Origin: Sipunculus nudus
Lineage: Eukaryota; Annelida; Sipuncula; Golfingiida; Sipunculidae
Length of the DNA: 64,000 bases
Assembly (NCBI GenBank): GCA_026874595.1
Contig: CM049320.1
Span: forward strand, 40,070,714 to 40,134,713
Reading direction: 5' to 3'
Part shown: positions 11,891 through 22,690 of the stretch, in pieces
How positions within the stretch are numbered: the first letter of the stretch is position 1
Layout: each line of letters begins with the position of its first letter
The notes under the pieces: generated by a model
Databases searched by the model: none
Told to the model about the DNA's origin: nothing
The model's input: the letters and a program-made list of their open reading frames with translations, nothing else
Translations under genes and position numbers: made by a program

Positions 11891-12864
11891 AGGCACGCGC
11901 CTACACACACACGTGTGGCGGTGTGTGTGTAACAGACCCGTTTAAGTTAATCAACTTTTCCAATAATGGGAGGGTAGGGCGGTTTTGTACAAACCCTTGA
12001 ATGAGCTCCATGCGTGGGCTAACATAAAACAGATGGAGAACAGGTGACCAAATGAATACACCAGAAACCATCACTGGACAGTGATGGATCAATCCTCAGA
12101 CGCCATATACAGTACGCTGTAATTGTGAAGACAGATCATACTTTATCCTGACATATACGGTGATCTCCAAGCTTTCCCTACACCCCACAGACTAAATCAA
12201 AGTCCACATTTCGGGAACGAATTACTGGATGAGGAACCGACTGCATCCAGGGCCTTTTGTTTGAGTTCGTGTAATAATTGGAACAGAGAAAAAAATCAAT
12301 CCTTGAGGCTGGCGCCCATCCTGTATACAGAAGTCATTTTATTCAGATAGTGAAAAGACGCAGTTGTAACAACTAACTACTTGCCTGCATAATTAGTAGC
12401 GCAAGTACTGCCATTTATATACCTTTAATTCGGCCTCACATGGTAAACTTACTTTACGTGGGATTATTACCATTCTTCACACAATAACAGGCCTTCGTCA
12501 GCTGTAGCCGTTACTCCACTACACATGGAAGAACTTTAAATTACTTTGTAATTCCACATTCATTCGTAATTTCTTTTACTGATGTCAGGATAAAATTAAG
12601 CGTCTTGACCTTTGGCCGATCGAAAGTGTGGACTGCGTTTACTTGTAACATAAAATATCCATCCTTTTGTCTGTGCCTTTCGCTCTGTCAGACAGCTGAT
12701 TAATTATATTGCATGGTGTTAGTTCTGATATAGTGCCACCGTTCATTTAAGATTTTTGGATTCATATTAGCGAGGTTAAATTTTCGCGGTTTTCATATTC
12801 CCAGTGTTTCACATTTTCTCAATCTCACCATACATTATAAAACGCATACAATATGATCCCTTAC

Positions 12865-12866
<2 letters not shown>
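11890..12866. other. No gene or repeat recognised
   Basis: Ordinary AT-rich sequence with no exon-like block or recognisable repeat end. Confidence 0.45.

Positions 12867-12867
<1 letters not shown>

Positions 12868-12915
<48 letters not shown>
12868..12915. repeat. (TA)n microsatellite
   Basis: Uninterrupted TA tract of about 48 bp. Confidence 0.95.
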
Positions 12916-12917
<2 letters not shown>

Positions 12918-12918
<1 letters not shown>

Positions 12919-13515
12919 GTTCAAAAGGTTTTCAAACTCGTCCGAATATTTGGTAGGGACAGTGAGGGTTTATAATTTTGAAGGAAAATATGCAACCCTT
13001 CAAAAGTTGGTCATGGTCACCGGATTTCGAACTCGGCCAAGAACTTGGTAGGAACAATTTGTGTAGCAAATATGAGGACAAAGTGTGAAGCGCTTCAAAC
13101 GTTATGGGGTTCACCAGAATTTAACATTTTGGAATTTTTTACCTTGAAGAAATTGGTCAAGGTCACCGGATTTCGAACTCTCTGAGATTTGGCTGTAAAT
13201 ATGCAGCCCTTATCACGTTCACAAGACAATAACTATTATTTGGCTGATTTAACCTTGAAGATTTTGGATCAATTTGTGAAGCCCTTCAAAAGTTATGTGG
13301 TTCACAAGAATTTTACATTTCGGCAGATATGACATTGACGACGAAGGTCAAAGTCACCGGTTTTTGAACTCGTCCGAGATTTTGGTATGATCAATGAGAG
13401 TTAACATATTTTGAGGAGAAATATAGACAGACGACGGTGACGACTGATAACAAAGTCAGACAATGGCACTGAAAACAATATGTCTCCCTTGGAGGGGGGG
13501 GGGGCGAGACATAAC
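12918..13515 (+). mobile_element. Degenerate GGTCAAGGTCACCGG-unit element with GACGACGG tail
   Basis: Several diverged units follow one another. Each has 'ggtca.ggtcaccggattt.gaactc', then 'gag.tttggta' and 'cccttcaaaagttatg.ggttcac' (12920-13410). It ends with 'agacagacgacggtgacgac' near 13426-13445, followed by 'aatatgtctcccttggagg'. This is the same architecture as the blocks at 340, 21.8, 26.1 and 30 kb: tandem internal units and a GACGACGG terminus. It is non-coding. Confidence 0.65.
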
Positions 13516-13945
13516 AAATAGCATGGCATTAGTATTATATACCATACAAGTTAACATGTATGTGTAACTAAATATATCAAATATTGTTATATTACCTGTA
13601 CTAATATGACTATTAACAGTTTTGTTAAAGAATGTTATATAGAAATTCGTAGGGTGACCCATTCAGTTTATTAACAATGTTCATAAAATTGTTTTGAATA
13701 AGTACAGAGAATAATTCAAACCACAAGTGCAATGTGTGCATAGTGTTTTCTAGTTTTCTACACTTAAACTTGTATTCTTAAAGCACAAATGTCAACATGC
13801 ACACCTCGTATAAAGAAGTTAAAATAGATTTATTATTATTATATCAAGGGATCAGAGAACATTGCTTAAGATCTTTTTTAACTTAATAAATATTCTATCT
13901 TACGAAAAGCTTCCGGTAGCAAATTCAATAATTTCGGTGATTTAT
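13516..13945. other. No gene or repeat recognised
   Basis: AT-rich spacer between the degenerate element and the first GGCC-ended MITE. Confidence 0.5.
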
Positions 13946-13946
13946 A

Positions 13947-14240
13947 GGCCAAAAAAATTATGGTTCTCAAGAACTTTTTTCAGGAACCAGTACGGGCGGG
14001 TAATATTTTATTTTAATTTTTTTATGTTTCGATAAAAATGTCATATGACCAGGGAAAGGCATAAAAATAACAGAATTGTTTTGCCAAACAGGCAAAAGCA
14101 CTACAAAACAAAGGAAATCTGATCAAAATTTTATTAATTTTTCTTCTTAAAGGTGAACATAAAAATAAACATTTTTTATGCGGGGGGTAAAAATTGACGC
14201 GGGCGGTGCCTGATAACCAGACCTTTTATTTTCTTTGGCC
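13947..14240. mobile_element. GGCC-ended MITE, copy 1
   Basis: The element starts GGCCAAAAAAATTATGGTTC and ends with a TTCTTTGGCC terminus. Its body aligns block for block with the copy at 14570-14837: 'gggcggg', 'aaaaatgtca', 'caggcaaaagcacta', 'acaaaggaaatctga' and 'aaattgacgcgggcggtgcctga'. Terminal inverted repeats and the absence of coding capacity indicate a miniature DNA transposon. Confidence 0.75.
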
Positions 14241-14569
14241 TTAAGAAAAGTTGTTATAACACCTCTGTGACGGACGTACGAGCTTGTTTATCTACAAGCT
14301 GTTGGTAAACACGGTACATATCATGATGTGTGAAAACAGAAAAAAACATGTATAATCAAAGATGGTTGTATGTGCGGACGTTGAAATTTCACTCTTCGAA
14401 AAACTCGTTTGATTTGCGGCCAGATGTCTGTGTTGAATGTGTTTGGGTTTTTGCTGGCGCCCAACAAGTTAAAAAGACATGGATATTAAATGAACAACTT
14501 CTGTGCGGAGGAATCGGTGTTTTCTTGACTGATTTTATAAGATGTTCAAAGGATTATCTTAAGTCAATA

Positions 14570-14837
14570 GGCCCAAAAAAAGGTTTGGTTCTCAGGCACT
14601 TTTTTTTTAGAAATAAGTGCGGGCGGGCGATTTAAAAATGTCAGATGATCAGAGAAAAACATGATAATATCAGAATGTTTGTTTTGCAAAACGGGTAAAA
14701 GCACTGCATAACAAAGGAAATCTGACAAAAATTGTATTATTTTATCTTCTTGAAAGATGAAAAACAGAATAAACAATTTAGATGTGGGGTTAAAATTGAC
14801 GCGGGCGGTGCCTGAGAACAATACCTTTTTTTAGGCC
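14570..14837. mobile_element. GGCC-ended MITE, copy 2
   Basis: Better-preserved ends than copy 1. The left end is GGCCCAAAAAAAGGTTTGGT then TCTCAGGCAC. The reverse complement of the right end is GGCCTAAAAAAAGGTATTGT then TCTCAGGCAC, so the inverted repeats extend about 30 bp. It is 268 bp long and non-coding. It lies about 620 bp from copy 1 in the same orientation. Confidence 0.8.
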
Positions 14838-15186
14838 CTAGACGTCAGATATAGGCCCCTTTAATTTAACCATATCGGCTTAACCTCCATGCAGAACACT
14901 CCTTGCTCTTACACGTTATACCTTCCTATCAGAAAGACGAACTGAGTAAAAACAAAGTCAGGTAATGTGTACTTTGTCCTTACGTTAAAGGCTGTAAAGC
15001 CTGGGTTAAAAGTTGGGCTACATCTGACTGTCAGATAGAATAAATATAGGCCCTATATATGCTATGGGCAGCTGAATGATCCAATGCTCTGTACATAGCT
15101 TCGGATGACAGGTACACAAAGGTCGCACGTAGGTACACGTTCCCCCCACTATACTAAGATCACAAAGTATTGGAGGCTGGCCCTGG
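14838..15186. other. No gene or repeat recognised
   Basis: Spacer between the second GGCC-ended MITE and a family A repeat. Nothing supports a gene. Confidence 0.5.
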
Positions 15187-15523
15187 GATTTGTACCGTGT
15201 TTGCATTCACTTATTTGGTCAATATTCCCAGGCATTCACTTATTTGGCCAATATTCCCAGGTTCTTTCTTGTATAAGTGACCGTACATTTGTGAATATTC
15301 CTTGATGACGTTCCTGAATCCGTATCATGCGTAAATTCCTCGCCAAAATTTCATCGATTGTTATCATTGGCCATTCCTTAAATACCGTGCAATTTTCATG
15401 AGATTCCGTTCACGCCTGTGAGTTATGTTGTGAATAGGCACACACACACGCCCTCACACACACACAAACACGCACACGAACCTGGATGAACACATAGCCT
15501 GCTAGCGGAGGCAACAATACATG
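15187..15523 (+). mobile_element. Dispersed repeat family A, copy 3
   Basis: Begins 'gtgtttgcattcacttattt' and carries a short internal duplication, since GCATTCACTTATTTGG occurs twice (15202 and 15232). It continues through 'gaatattccttgatgacg' and a CA-rich block (15441-15478), and ends 'ctgctagcggaggcaacaata'. Non-coding. Confidence 0.75.
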
Positions 15524-16470
15524 TTTCGGTCTCGACAATCTAGGAGCCTATAGTATATAAGTGCAGTAACACGGAAGATCACAATTACTTTTATATTTTC
15601 ATTTAAAAAAAAGGTTTTTATATGATTAAGATACAAATGCACCTGCAACATAATATGAAAAGTTTATTTGATTATCTGATACCGGTACTCATTTTTATGA
15701 ATAAACGTAATGATTTATGATTGCCTTTTCCGAAATAATAAATGTTTTAGATGTTCAGTTTAACAAACTATTGGAAAATGTTAAAGTTATTAGTAACAAT
15801 ATGATTTTCTTTGTTTATTTATTAATCCAATCTGATAATTTGGCATTTTGGTATAATAAAATATATCTTTATGATAATAAATAAAAATAAATAAGTACAA
15901 TTTACCTTATATAAAAATATATTATAATAATAGTAATTAATATATATCTATATAATATTCATAATTACATTATAATAAATCAATAATAAGTAAATATAAT
16001 ATAATAATATAGGATGAAAATTAGATCCTACATTTTTAAGCACTAGGAATTAATATTAATATAAATAAATAACATATGAATGTTGTTCTTGAGGGCGTTT
16101 AATACCATTTTAAATGAAGCTGAAGCAACTATTTCATCTCTGTTTTTGCCAATTGAAAGTAGGCATATGGATAGCTCAGGCATTTTTCTGGGTTGAAATA
16201 TAAAGGATTCTGTCTGCCGGGTGACGGCAGTAGAAGATCCTTCTACTTCATCTGTGCACCCGTTGACCTCTCCGCTGATTCATCTTAGTTCAATGACCTG
16301 ACACAGTGTGTGTGGCGGCAGGCTGAAGGTTTTGGTACGTACGTGCTGTCGGATTCAGTTCAGACCTCTCTAAATAATGTAGTTTTGGCGGCTCCGTGCC
16401 GTCCCGCCAGAGTTCTGTGGGATGTGCATAGAATCTCTAGCACCACAAACTACTATCAGAGTGTGTATAT
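15524..16470. other. Very AT-rich sequence, no gene recognised
   Basis: The core (about 15600-16080) is nearly pure A/T with many TAATAATAA-type words and no long open frame. No repeat end was recognised. Confidence 0.55.
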
Positions 16471-16473
16471 GCT

Positions 16474-16745
16474 GGCTTCTGTGGTCTCAGGGTAGAACAC
16501 CGGACTTAAAGTCGGAGGGTCGTGAGGTCAAATCTCAACCGGGGAGCGAATATATTTTCACGGTCGGCAACCACCAGGGTGAGCGCTCTGCAGATTAAAT
16601 GGATAGGCTGTGCCTCATAGCAGTGTATCACTAATAGCGAGTGCGTCCTTTGGGGGGGGGGGGGTTACTCGGTATTATGAATCAGCAATGGTGTTGATTA
16701 CACATCCAGGACCCGCAGGTGCAGCAGACACTGGGTATGGTAGCC
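16474..16745 (+). mobile_element. tRNA-derived SINE, head and body
   Basis: The head at about 16478-16545 looks like a decayed tRNA. It has an A-box-like TGGTCTCAGGGTAGA, an anticodon-arm-like hairpin CCGGACTTAAAGTCGG with TAA in the loop, and a B-box-like GAGGTCAAATCTC. The body that follows ('ttttcacggt', 'gagcgctctgcag', 'gtgtatcact', 'gacccgcaggtgc.gcagacact') matches 49428-49575. I infer a SINE rather than a functional tRNA because the arms are mismatched and the downstream body is repeated. A poly-G run at 16652-16664 interrupts it. Confidence 0.65.
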
Positions 16746-17256
16746 GCTTACATCAACGAAACTTCTTGCAACGTTAACGGACGACTGTTTCGTCGCCTCC
16801 CTGTATATATAGTATATAGAAATAGGTGGTGTTTGACCTCGATAGGATAGTATTTTCCGGAAAAGACTTATCAGTTTCACGGATGGGATGACAATAAAAA
16901 TTCTTCACCATGACAAAAGTATCTTATTTTCAATACAGCTGCAATAAATTGGCAACTGCAAATGCATTTTACTTTAGCTATTGTGTATTTAGGTATAAAA
17001 AAGACACGGGTCGTACAGCTCATAACCGCCATGACAGAAGCAGTTAGAATGTATACGTAGCGGCGACAATGCTTTGTGTACTGGTCCCGTTTTATACAGG
17101 TTATAGACTTAATTATTCAGGGAATTTATGCAATTAGCTAATCATAATATAATTTTGTCTTTAAAATTTAGATACCCAAGTTACTGAGGGATTTTCTCTC
17201 TTTTATAGACACAGATCATACTTAGCTTAGAATCGTACCTAAGTGCATACATGGGT

Positions 17257-17301
17257 GGTGACTAAAATGTACTCTCATATATATTTAACATTTTAGTCAC
17301 C
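17257..17301. other. Perfect 14-bp hairpin
   Basis: GGTGACTAAAATGT at 17257-17270 is followed, after a 17-nt loop, by its exact reverse complement ACATTTTAGTCACC at 17288-17301. It sits just before a SINE-tail fragment. Its function is unknown. It could be a short foldback element or the end of one. Confidence 0.8.
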
Positions 17302-17465
17302 CTTGGTGGCTGTGGGTCTGGATGACACGCACCAGGATACAAATTAATACGATATGAAGCAAGTTCTACCGCCTTGTCTCGTATAGTCCAAACCGAAATG
17401 GAACTCTACAGATGTAAATACTTAGATGAAGCATCAGATAAGAGAGCATAAAAAATAGAGCAATA
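17300..17465 (+). mobile_element. SINE tail fragment
   Basis: 'ccaggata', 'ctaccgccttgtctcg.atagtccaaaccgaaatg.aactct.cagatgta' and 'cagataagagagcataaaaaat' match the 3' part of the copy at 49575-49718. Together with the head and body at 16474-16745, this looks like one SINE interrupted by about 550 bp of other sequence. Two separate fragments are also possible. Confidence 0.6.
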
Positions 17466-17499
17466 TTTATATAACAAGACAAAAACCGCTTAGGTCACA

Positions 17500-18120
17500 C
17501 CTTAAGTGGGTAGCATATCACCCCGATTTTTCAGTTAGAGAAAAATGTGGATTTCGTCGGGCTGATATACGATAGTTTCCGACACGACTTTTACCCCATA
17601 TTGTACATCAGAATCGGCGTCTGTCCATGCTTTCCCATACCAACGAATTTTCGATAAAATCGTACGACATAATCGAGTTTGGAATAGCTACAACATCGGA
17701 TGTATCGGTCATTTTGCTGCTGCCTTTTTGGTCATGAGATGCAACAAAAATGGCGGATGTGAATCTTATATTCTGTTCACAAGGTCCCATGACTGCGCTG
17801 CGAAGAATGAAGAAAGTCGGGTAATTTGCTAAAAAATCGGACCAACATGGCCGACGCAATGTCCATATTATATATGCATGGCCAGACGCTGTTGCACTTT
17901 GCACTAAAAAATCTGCCTATTATGCGCCCGGCTTTGGACGAGGATAATTCAACATGATGGACAGATGCCCTAATAAACGACTGTCTAAAAATGTAGACCT
18001 GTTCCTGTTAATATGTTAGAAAAGGACAGATTATGCATGCTAATGTGGCACAGGGTTAATCAGCCTGCTATGTGTATTAAAATATCTGGGGAAACCTCGT
18101 CATGCCAGGTAAAGCCACTA
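17500..18120. promoter_or_regulatory. Possible regulatory segment with YY1-like words
   Basis: AAAATGGCGG at 17747-17756 matches the YY1 core, and CAACATGGCCG at 17843-17853 is a weaker relative. The segment is less AT-rich than its surroundings. YY1-type sites often sit near transcription starts in animals, but no flanking exon could be shown, so this is inference from motifs only. A 98-codon minus-strand open frame (17608-17904) covers the same stretch without support. Confidence 0.2.
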
Positions 18121-18399
18121 TTCCCCCCGTGCACAGTGGAAAGCTGATTTCATATGGTAAAACGAAAAGAGGCATATATCATTGCCATGAAAAACCTGAT
18201 TTCCTACAGACGGGCGGAAATGTTACCCACCGTGAATGGAAGAGACTTTGATTAACCGATGGAATTATTATTTAAGCAAGTTTAAACGCATATGCACTTA
18301 TTCAGCAGAAGTTTACTTTTGTCAGGATGTCACGTGACTAACATTGATTTAATTACTAATATAGATGTCTGTTATAAAGGCTGCTACTAGCATAGATGC

Positions 18400-18960
18400 A
18401 GAGAGACACGCCCACGCATATAAGCCCGCCCAGACAGAACACACAAGACATTTATTTTCATACCATCAAATCTGTGACAGCTAAGCCTTCATAGACCTTT
18501 ATTCAGCGAGCATTCAGCAGTTAAAAGTTACATATGCAGTGGCTGGCAATAATCTAGAAGTCGTGACGTATCGTTGCGATGTCAGAGGGAACCTATGAGC
18601 GTCCTCACGATTTCCGCCCACACTGCGCAGAATCGTACTTTAAGGAGTGTGACTGGTTAGGGATTGTGGGTAAAGAAATACGTCCCCCACGATGCACTGG
18701 GGCTTCTAGCCTTCACTTCTACACTTCAGCAGTAGTGTAGGTATAATTGTTGTGAAGAGGGTATTGTAGTCCGTTAAAATATTTTGGAGTAGAAATGTTC
18801 AAGGCAAATTACATGAACATGTATTTTTGTTTGTGATGAGGACTTCATAGCATAAGTAATATTTTGTTAGTATGCGCATGTACAACAGAAGGAGTTTCCT
18901 TGAAATGTGACAAACTTTGATTTTGGAGTTAGACAGTTAGGGAAATAGTCCCGGGTGAGT
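18400..18960 (+). promoter_or_regulatory. Possible promoter and noncoding first exon
   Basis: Features in order on the plus strand: TCACGTGA at about 18330, CATATAAG (TATA-like) at 18417-18424, ATTGTGGGTA at 18663-18672, CCCACGATGCACTG at 18686-18699 (one mismatch from the ZNF143/Staf-type core CCCAYAATGCAYYG), and a consensus-like splice donor CCCGG|GTGAGT at 18955. No ATG-led coding segment links them. The arrangement is compatible with a transcription start and a 5' untranslated exon, but each motif could occur by chance. Confidence 0.2.
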
Positions 18961-19105
18961 TGTGAGTAGAAAAGACCTATATATATATATATGACGGAAG
19001 GGTGAGATTTCGCCTTAAACTTTTAGCTCCTAGGTTTAATGCCTAAATATATATCCATGTCCTACCCCAAGCACTCATGTATCTCTCAATCTAATATTTA
19101 AGACT

Positions 19106-19543
19106 TTAACGATACACTATCACGTGACGCGATACGTATCACGAAACTTAACTCACGATACCGTACACGATACGATACACAAAGTAGTATGTGAGTTACC
19201 GAGGTACTGCTCATATCTGTTACTCGTGTTAAATTACGTTTTAAGTCCGACGGTGACTCCTTGGTTCAGGAATAATGATTGTTTAATAGCACCTTAACTG
19301 GGTTTGATTGGGTGGCGGTCAGCCAATCAGATGCCAAATAAATGATTTCTTGCCAAAGATGTTTTGTCTTTAAAGCGTGAGGACGGTTGCTAATATTAAA
19401 CTCTGGAGGTCGCCAGTTAAATGCCAGACTTTTTGTTGGGTGGTCATGTATCGTCCACTTAATTGCTACAGGGATACCTGACGATACCAATACAATATTT
19501 GACTCTTTATCGCGATGTATCCGTGTACCGGTGCATCGTTAAG
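19106..19543. mobile_element. TTAACGATRCAC-ended MITE
   Basis: The left end reads TTAACGATACAC and the right end GTGCATCGTTAA, forming a terminal inverted repeat. Subterminal GACGCGATACGTATC and TCGCGATGTATC blocks are also inverted. The element is about 438 bp, rich in CGATAC words, and non-coding. The open frames on its minus strand have no support. Confidence 0.65.
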
Positions 19544-20520
19544 CTTGCATTCCATTAATACGTACATGTATCCCCGTATGCGGTACGTATATGCAGCAAA
19601 ACTGGGGACACAGTAAAGTCTTATGCAACAGGAATACTCTGTAACTGATGTCAAGGTGTGGAATTCCCCCGTCTGTTACAGTGATCGATCGAAACGTGCT
19701 GCATAACGTTAACGCATATATTTAACTATATATAGTACTATATACGCATACCTATACTGCATTTATATGGATTCCCAAAAAGATAATATAATATGTCCGA
19801 ATCCTAGCTGTAACAGCATACGTAATGTAGACGTACTGCATAAGCACATATGGAATGCCATCTTTACAACCTTACTAATATCAAACGCACAGACCCTGAT
19901 CCTGTTGGCATTTAGGAAAGATTTATAAAGTACGACGTCTGTTTGATGTGACGCATGGACACACTAACTCTTACCGAACTGACTACAAGCTGGGACGTCC
20001 CGGCGATAATCCAATCACTCACGGTACTATACTATGTATACATGGTGGCAAGTCACACAGGGGCGCGGGCTGTACAAAGCATAACAAAAATCGACCCAAA
20101 AATCATTTCTTTATGTCTTAAGCAAAAATTTTATTTTAGACTATCAAGGGGATAATTCTTTTTTTCTGTTTTTTTTTATAACATACATATAAAAATGGAC
20201 ATGAGTTTTATTTATTAGTATATTTCATTGTTGTGTCTTGTATTCTCGGACGTATCGTCATGTCTCAGGCAATTGGTTGAATGTTCACAAATATGCCCAG
20301 ATTTGCCATGCAACAAGACCCATTTGTACTATAACGAGGCCGAAAAGTGGGATATACAGAATATGCGGTAATATATCCTGTTCATATATAATTAACCCCA
20401 GAGAATACTGAGAATATTCTGTACAGTATCCTGCAAAGGATGGATACATCCCACAGTTATTAAAACAATAAATATTGTTATAATGATTGTAATCATGACG
20501 TGGTACAGTGAATTGTAAAA
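19544..20520. other. No gene or repeat recognised
   Basis: AT-rich sequence without exon-like or repeat-like structure. Confidence 0.45.
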
Positions 20521-20526
20521 TATAAT

Positions 20527-20558
20527 TTATATATATGTATATATAAATATATAAATAT

Positions 20559-20629
<71 letters not shown>
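20527..20629. repeat. (TA)n microsatellite
   Basis: Roughly 100 bp of TA with a few AAATATAT interruptions in its left third. This is the longest TA tract in the window. Confidence 0.95.
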
Positions 20630-20631
<2 letters not shown>

Positions 20632-20878
20632 TAACTTAAGCATATTGGTATTATGTGCATAAATCCAGATGATAAATATTCCGCTCAAAGCGCCTGAAAA
20701 GCATAAACAAAAATGCTTAGTACATGCAGTAACAGACATAACAACTCCACATAAAACGTTATATCATATATCCTAAAATTATAATTATAACTTAATAAAT
20801 TACCTAGTGAAGAGAATTATAAAAAATTAAGTTCATTAAAGTTGTACCCTTTAATCTGTCTACTTAAAAACCTCTTTT

Positions 20879-21100
20879 AACAGAAGGGGATCCAGGGGGT
20901 GGGGGGGTGTCAAGGGGGTCCGCATCCCCCCTTTTTCCATCAGAAACAACTTTTTATAAGGACTTCAGACGAAATTATACCGCCTGGACCCCCCCCCCCC
21001 CTTTTTTCAGACCTCAGGACCTTTTTTTTGAGTGTTTTCATTTGTCCTCCTGGGTTGGACCCCTCCCCCCTTTTCCTAAATCCTGGACCCGCCCCTGTTT
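20879..21100. mobile_element. AACAG-ended GGATCCAGG MITE
   Basis: The left end is AACAGAAGGGGATCCAGG, and the reverse complement of the right end is AACAGGGGCGGGTCCAGG. The element is 222 bp and rich in poly-C and poly-G. It is matched by 58492-58681 and, at its ends, by the split element at 37168-38041. The proline-rich plus-strand frames inside it are artefacts of the C tracts. Confidence 0.7.
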
Positions 21101-21232
21101 AACATTGTGTTAACAAAAAGCTGCAATACAGAAGCTGATAAATCATGTTGATAGATTAGCTCTGGGTTCAAGGAAGTGAGGATTTTAATCATTACACACC
21201 AGAGTACGGGGAGTTAGGAACAGCTGGAATGG

Positions 21233-21637
21233 TTAACACAAGAAAGTAGGTGTCATCCAATTGAGGACCTCGTATTTAAGTAACATAGTTTTTAACTTTA
21301 TGCGAGCTGCAACTGGTAGCCAGTGAAACGCTACAAGAACAGGGGGATTAAGTACGTTATGGGAATCAGCATACTTTGCAGGCAGTCTCAAACACCTGAG
21401 ACGTTGGTAAACCCTAGTCCAAAAAAGAGAATTACAAACAGCATCCTCGACAGAATCAAGCTCTGTGCCGGCTGAGATGCGGTGGACCTTGAAATGTATT
21501 TGAGGATGCGTTCGAGATTGTGTAAAGTGAGTAAAAGCAGTTTTACAAATAGAATGGATGTGTGATTTCAGTTCCGTCTGGTAATCAAAAATGAACCAAG
21601 GTTCCATTCTTTTAAAGTCATAGCAATGAGGGTGCAA
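21233..21637 (-). pseudogene. Decayed C-terminal fragment of a non-LTR retrotransposon ORF2
   Basis: On the minus strand a 134-codon open frame ends with a segment reading FHWLPVAARIKLKTMLLKYE. This matches the 'LHWLPV-ARI-FK-LLL-Y-ALN' signature that follows the reverse transcriptase core in Jockey/CR1/Rex-type non-LTR elements. Upstream residues HIHSICKTAF correspond to the usual 'H-S-ICKSAF' block, but the stretch between the two is shorter than in intact elements. The 'LDYCNSLLYG' block and the YADD catalytic centre are not present. The frame ends shortly after NWMTPTFLC. I read it as a 5'-truncated, internally eroded, inactive copy. Confidence 0.6.
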
Positions 21638-21839
21638 CCAATAGCCAAGGAACGATTGTTTTCTCTTTATTGTTGACTGTACTCACTTTTCAGTTTGAGC
21701 TTATTTTTAACATCCATTTCTGAATATCATTTCTTCATGTATAAACTAGACATTTTTGGCATTGGAGATGCCATAGTCTCTCTTGACAAATAAGGCAAAC
21801 CCCCTTCTAAAATAGACCCCCTACTTCTAAAGCATATAT

Positions 21840-22220
21840 TGACACTTGACAAGGCTTGGGCCAACAGGGCCAGGGTCTCAAATGTTTGAACTTGTCCGAC
21901 ATCTTGGTGGAGATTGTTGGGTCAAATATGAAGGAATCAGATTCAGTACTTCAAATGTTATGGGATTAACTAAAATCCTATGTTTCCACGGATGTAAAGG
22001 ACAGATGGTTCCTGTGACGTTGACCTATGACTTGTGACCCCAAAATTGATAGGAATCTTCCTCTATTGGCAGATGAAATATATTTACAAGATAGAAGGTC
22101 TGGAATGAATAGTTTTGCTTAAAATACATCCACAATCTTTTTAAAGATGTGGGTACTGTGACCTTGACCTTCGACCTCATGACCCCAAGACTCTCCAAGA
22201 CAGCACTTGCATATTTTCTC
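21840..22220 (+). mobile_element. Degenerate element with GTGACCTTGACCT units
   Basis: Two diverged units carry GTGACSTTGACCTWTGACYT (about 22014 and 22158), each preceded by 'aggaatc' and 'attttgcttaaaat.catcc' type sequence and followed by 'gtgaccccaa' or 'tgaccccaag'. These are reverse-complement-oriented relatives of the AGGTCAAAGGTCAAGGTCA units at 26.7-26.9 kb. Non-coding. Confidence 0.55.
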
Positions 22221-22574
22221 TTCGTTTCAATATTTCGATTATTTCTATATATGTATACGTTGTTCATATATTCTACTCATACCAAACAGGCTGAAGGCGG
22301 TTTTCAGAGGTACCGGTTAATTTGGAAGCAAATCCGCATAGTCAGGGCTATTCTGAGCTGTCGCGCTTTAAATTCTTGGTAGATGGAAATAATCTGATGA
22401 AATGAATGTCTTAAGATATAGAAGTTATGTGTTTTTATAAATATAAGGTTATTTATTGGTTTATTCAGATATCATATGGTTGCATGCAGTTTACTTACAT
22501 GGTCCATAAATAATGATTTAATTATTGACAATAATTGATAGAAAACTCCTTCCTTAATCGTGTCATTTCTGCCA

Positions 22575-22690
22575 TGTGACATTAAACAGTCTACGACCAG
22601 CGTAGGTAGCGCCAGAGCGCCTTTACATCCTTTAACGAGGACTCCACTGTAAGGCTCTATGAGGAAGCAAATATTTTCTTAACAATTTAA
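22575..22690 (-). repeat. Dispersed repeat B, copy 1 (minus)
   Basis: The reverse complement of this segment carries 'aaatatttgcttcctcatagagcctta', GTCCTCGTTAAAGGATGTAA and AGGCGCTCT. It aligns with the plus-strand segment at 29034-29125. The pair shows a moderately old interspersed repeat. No ends or coding capacity were determined. Confidence 0.6.

Noticed and set aside
11567-11910. Arg/Glu-repeat proteins on the minus strand
   Set aside because: These are translations of the (CT)n tract at 11788-11889.
16478-16545. Functional tRNA-Leu (TAA)
   Set aside because: The anticodon-arm-like hairpin is good, but the acceptor and T arms do not pair properly and the downstream sequence is a repeated SINE body.
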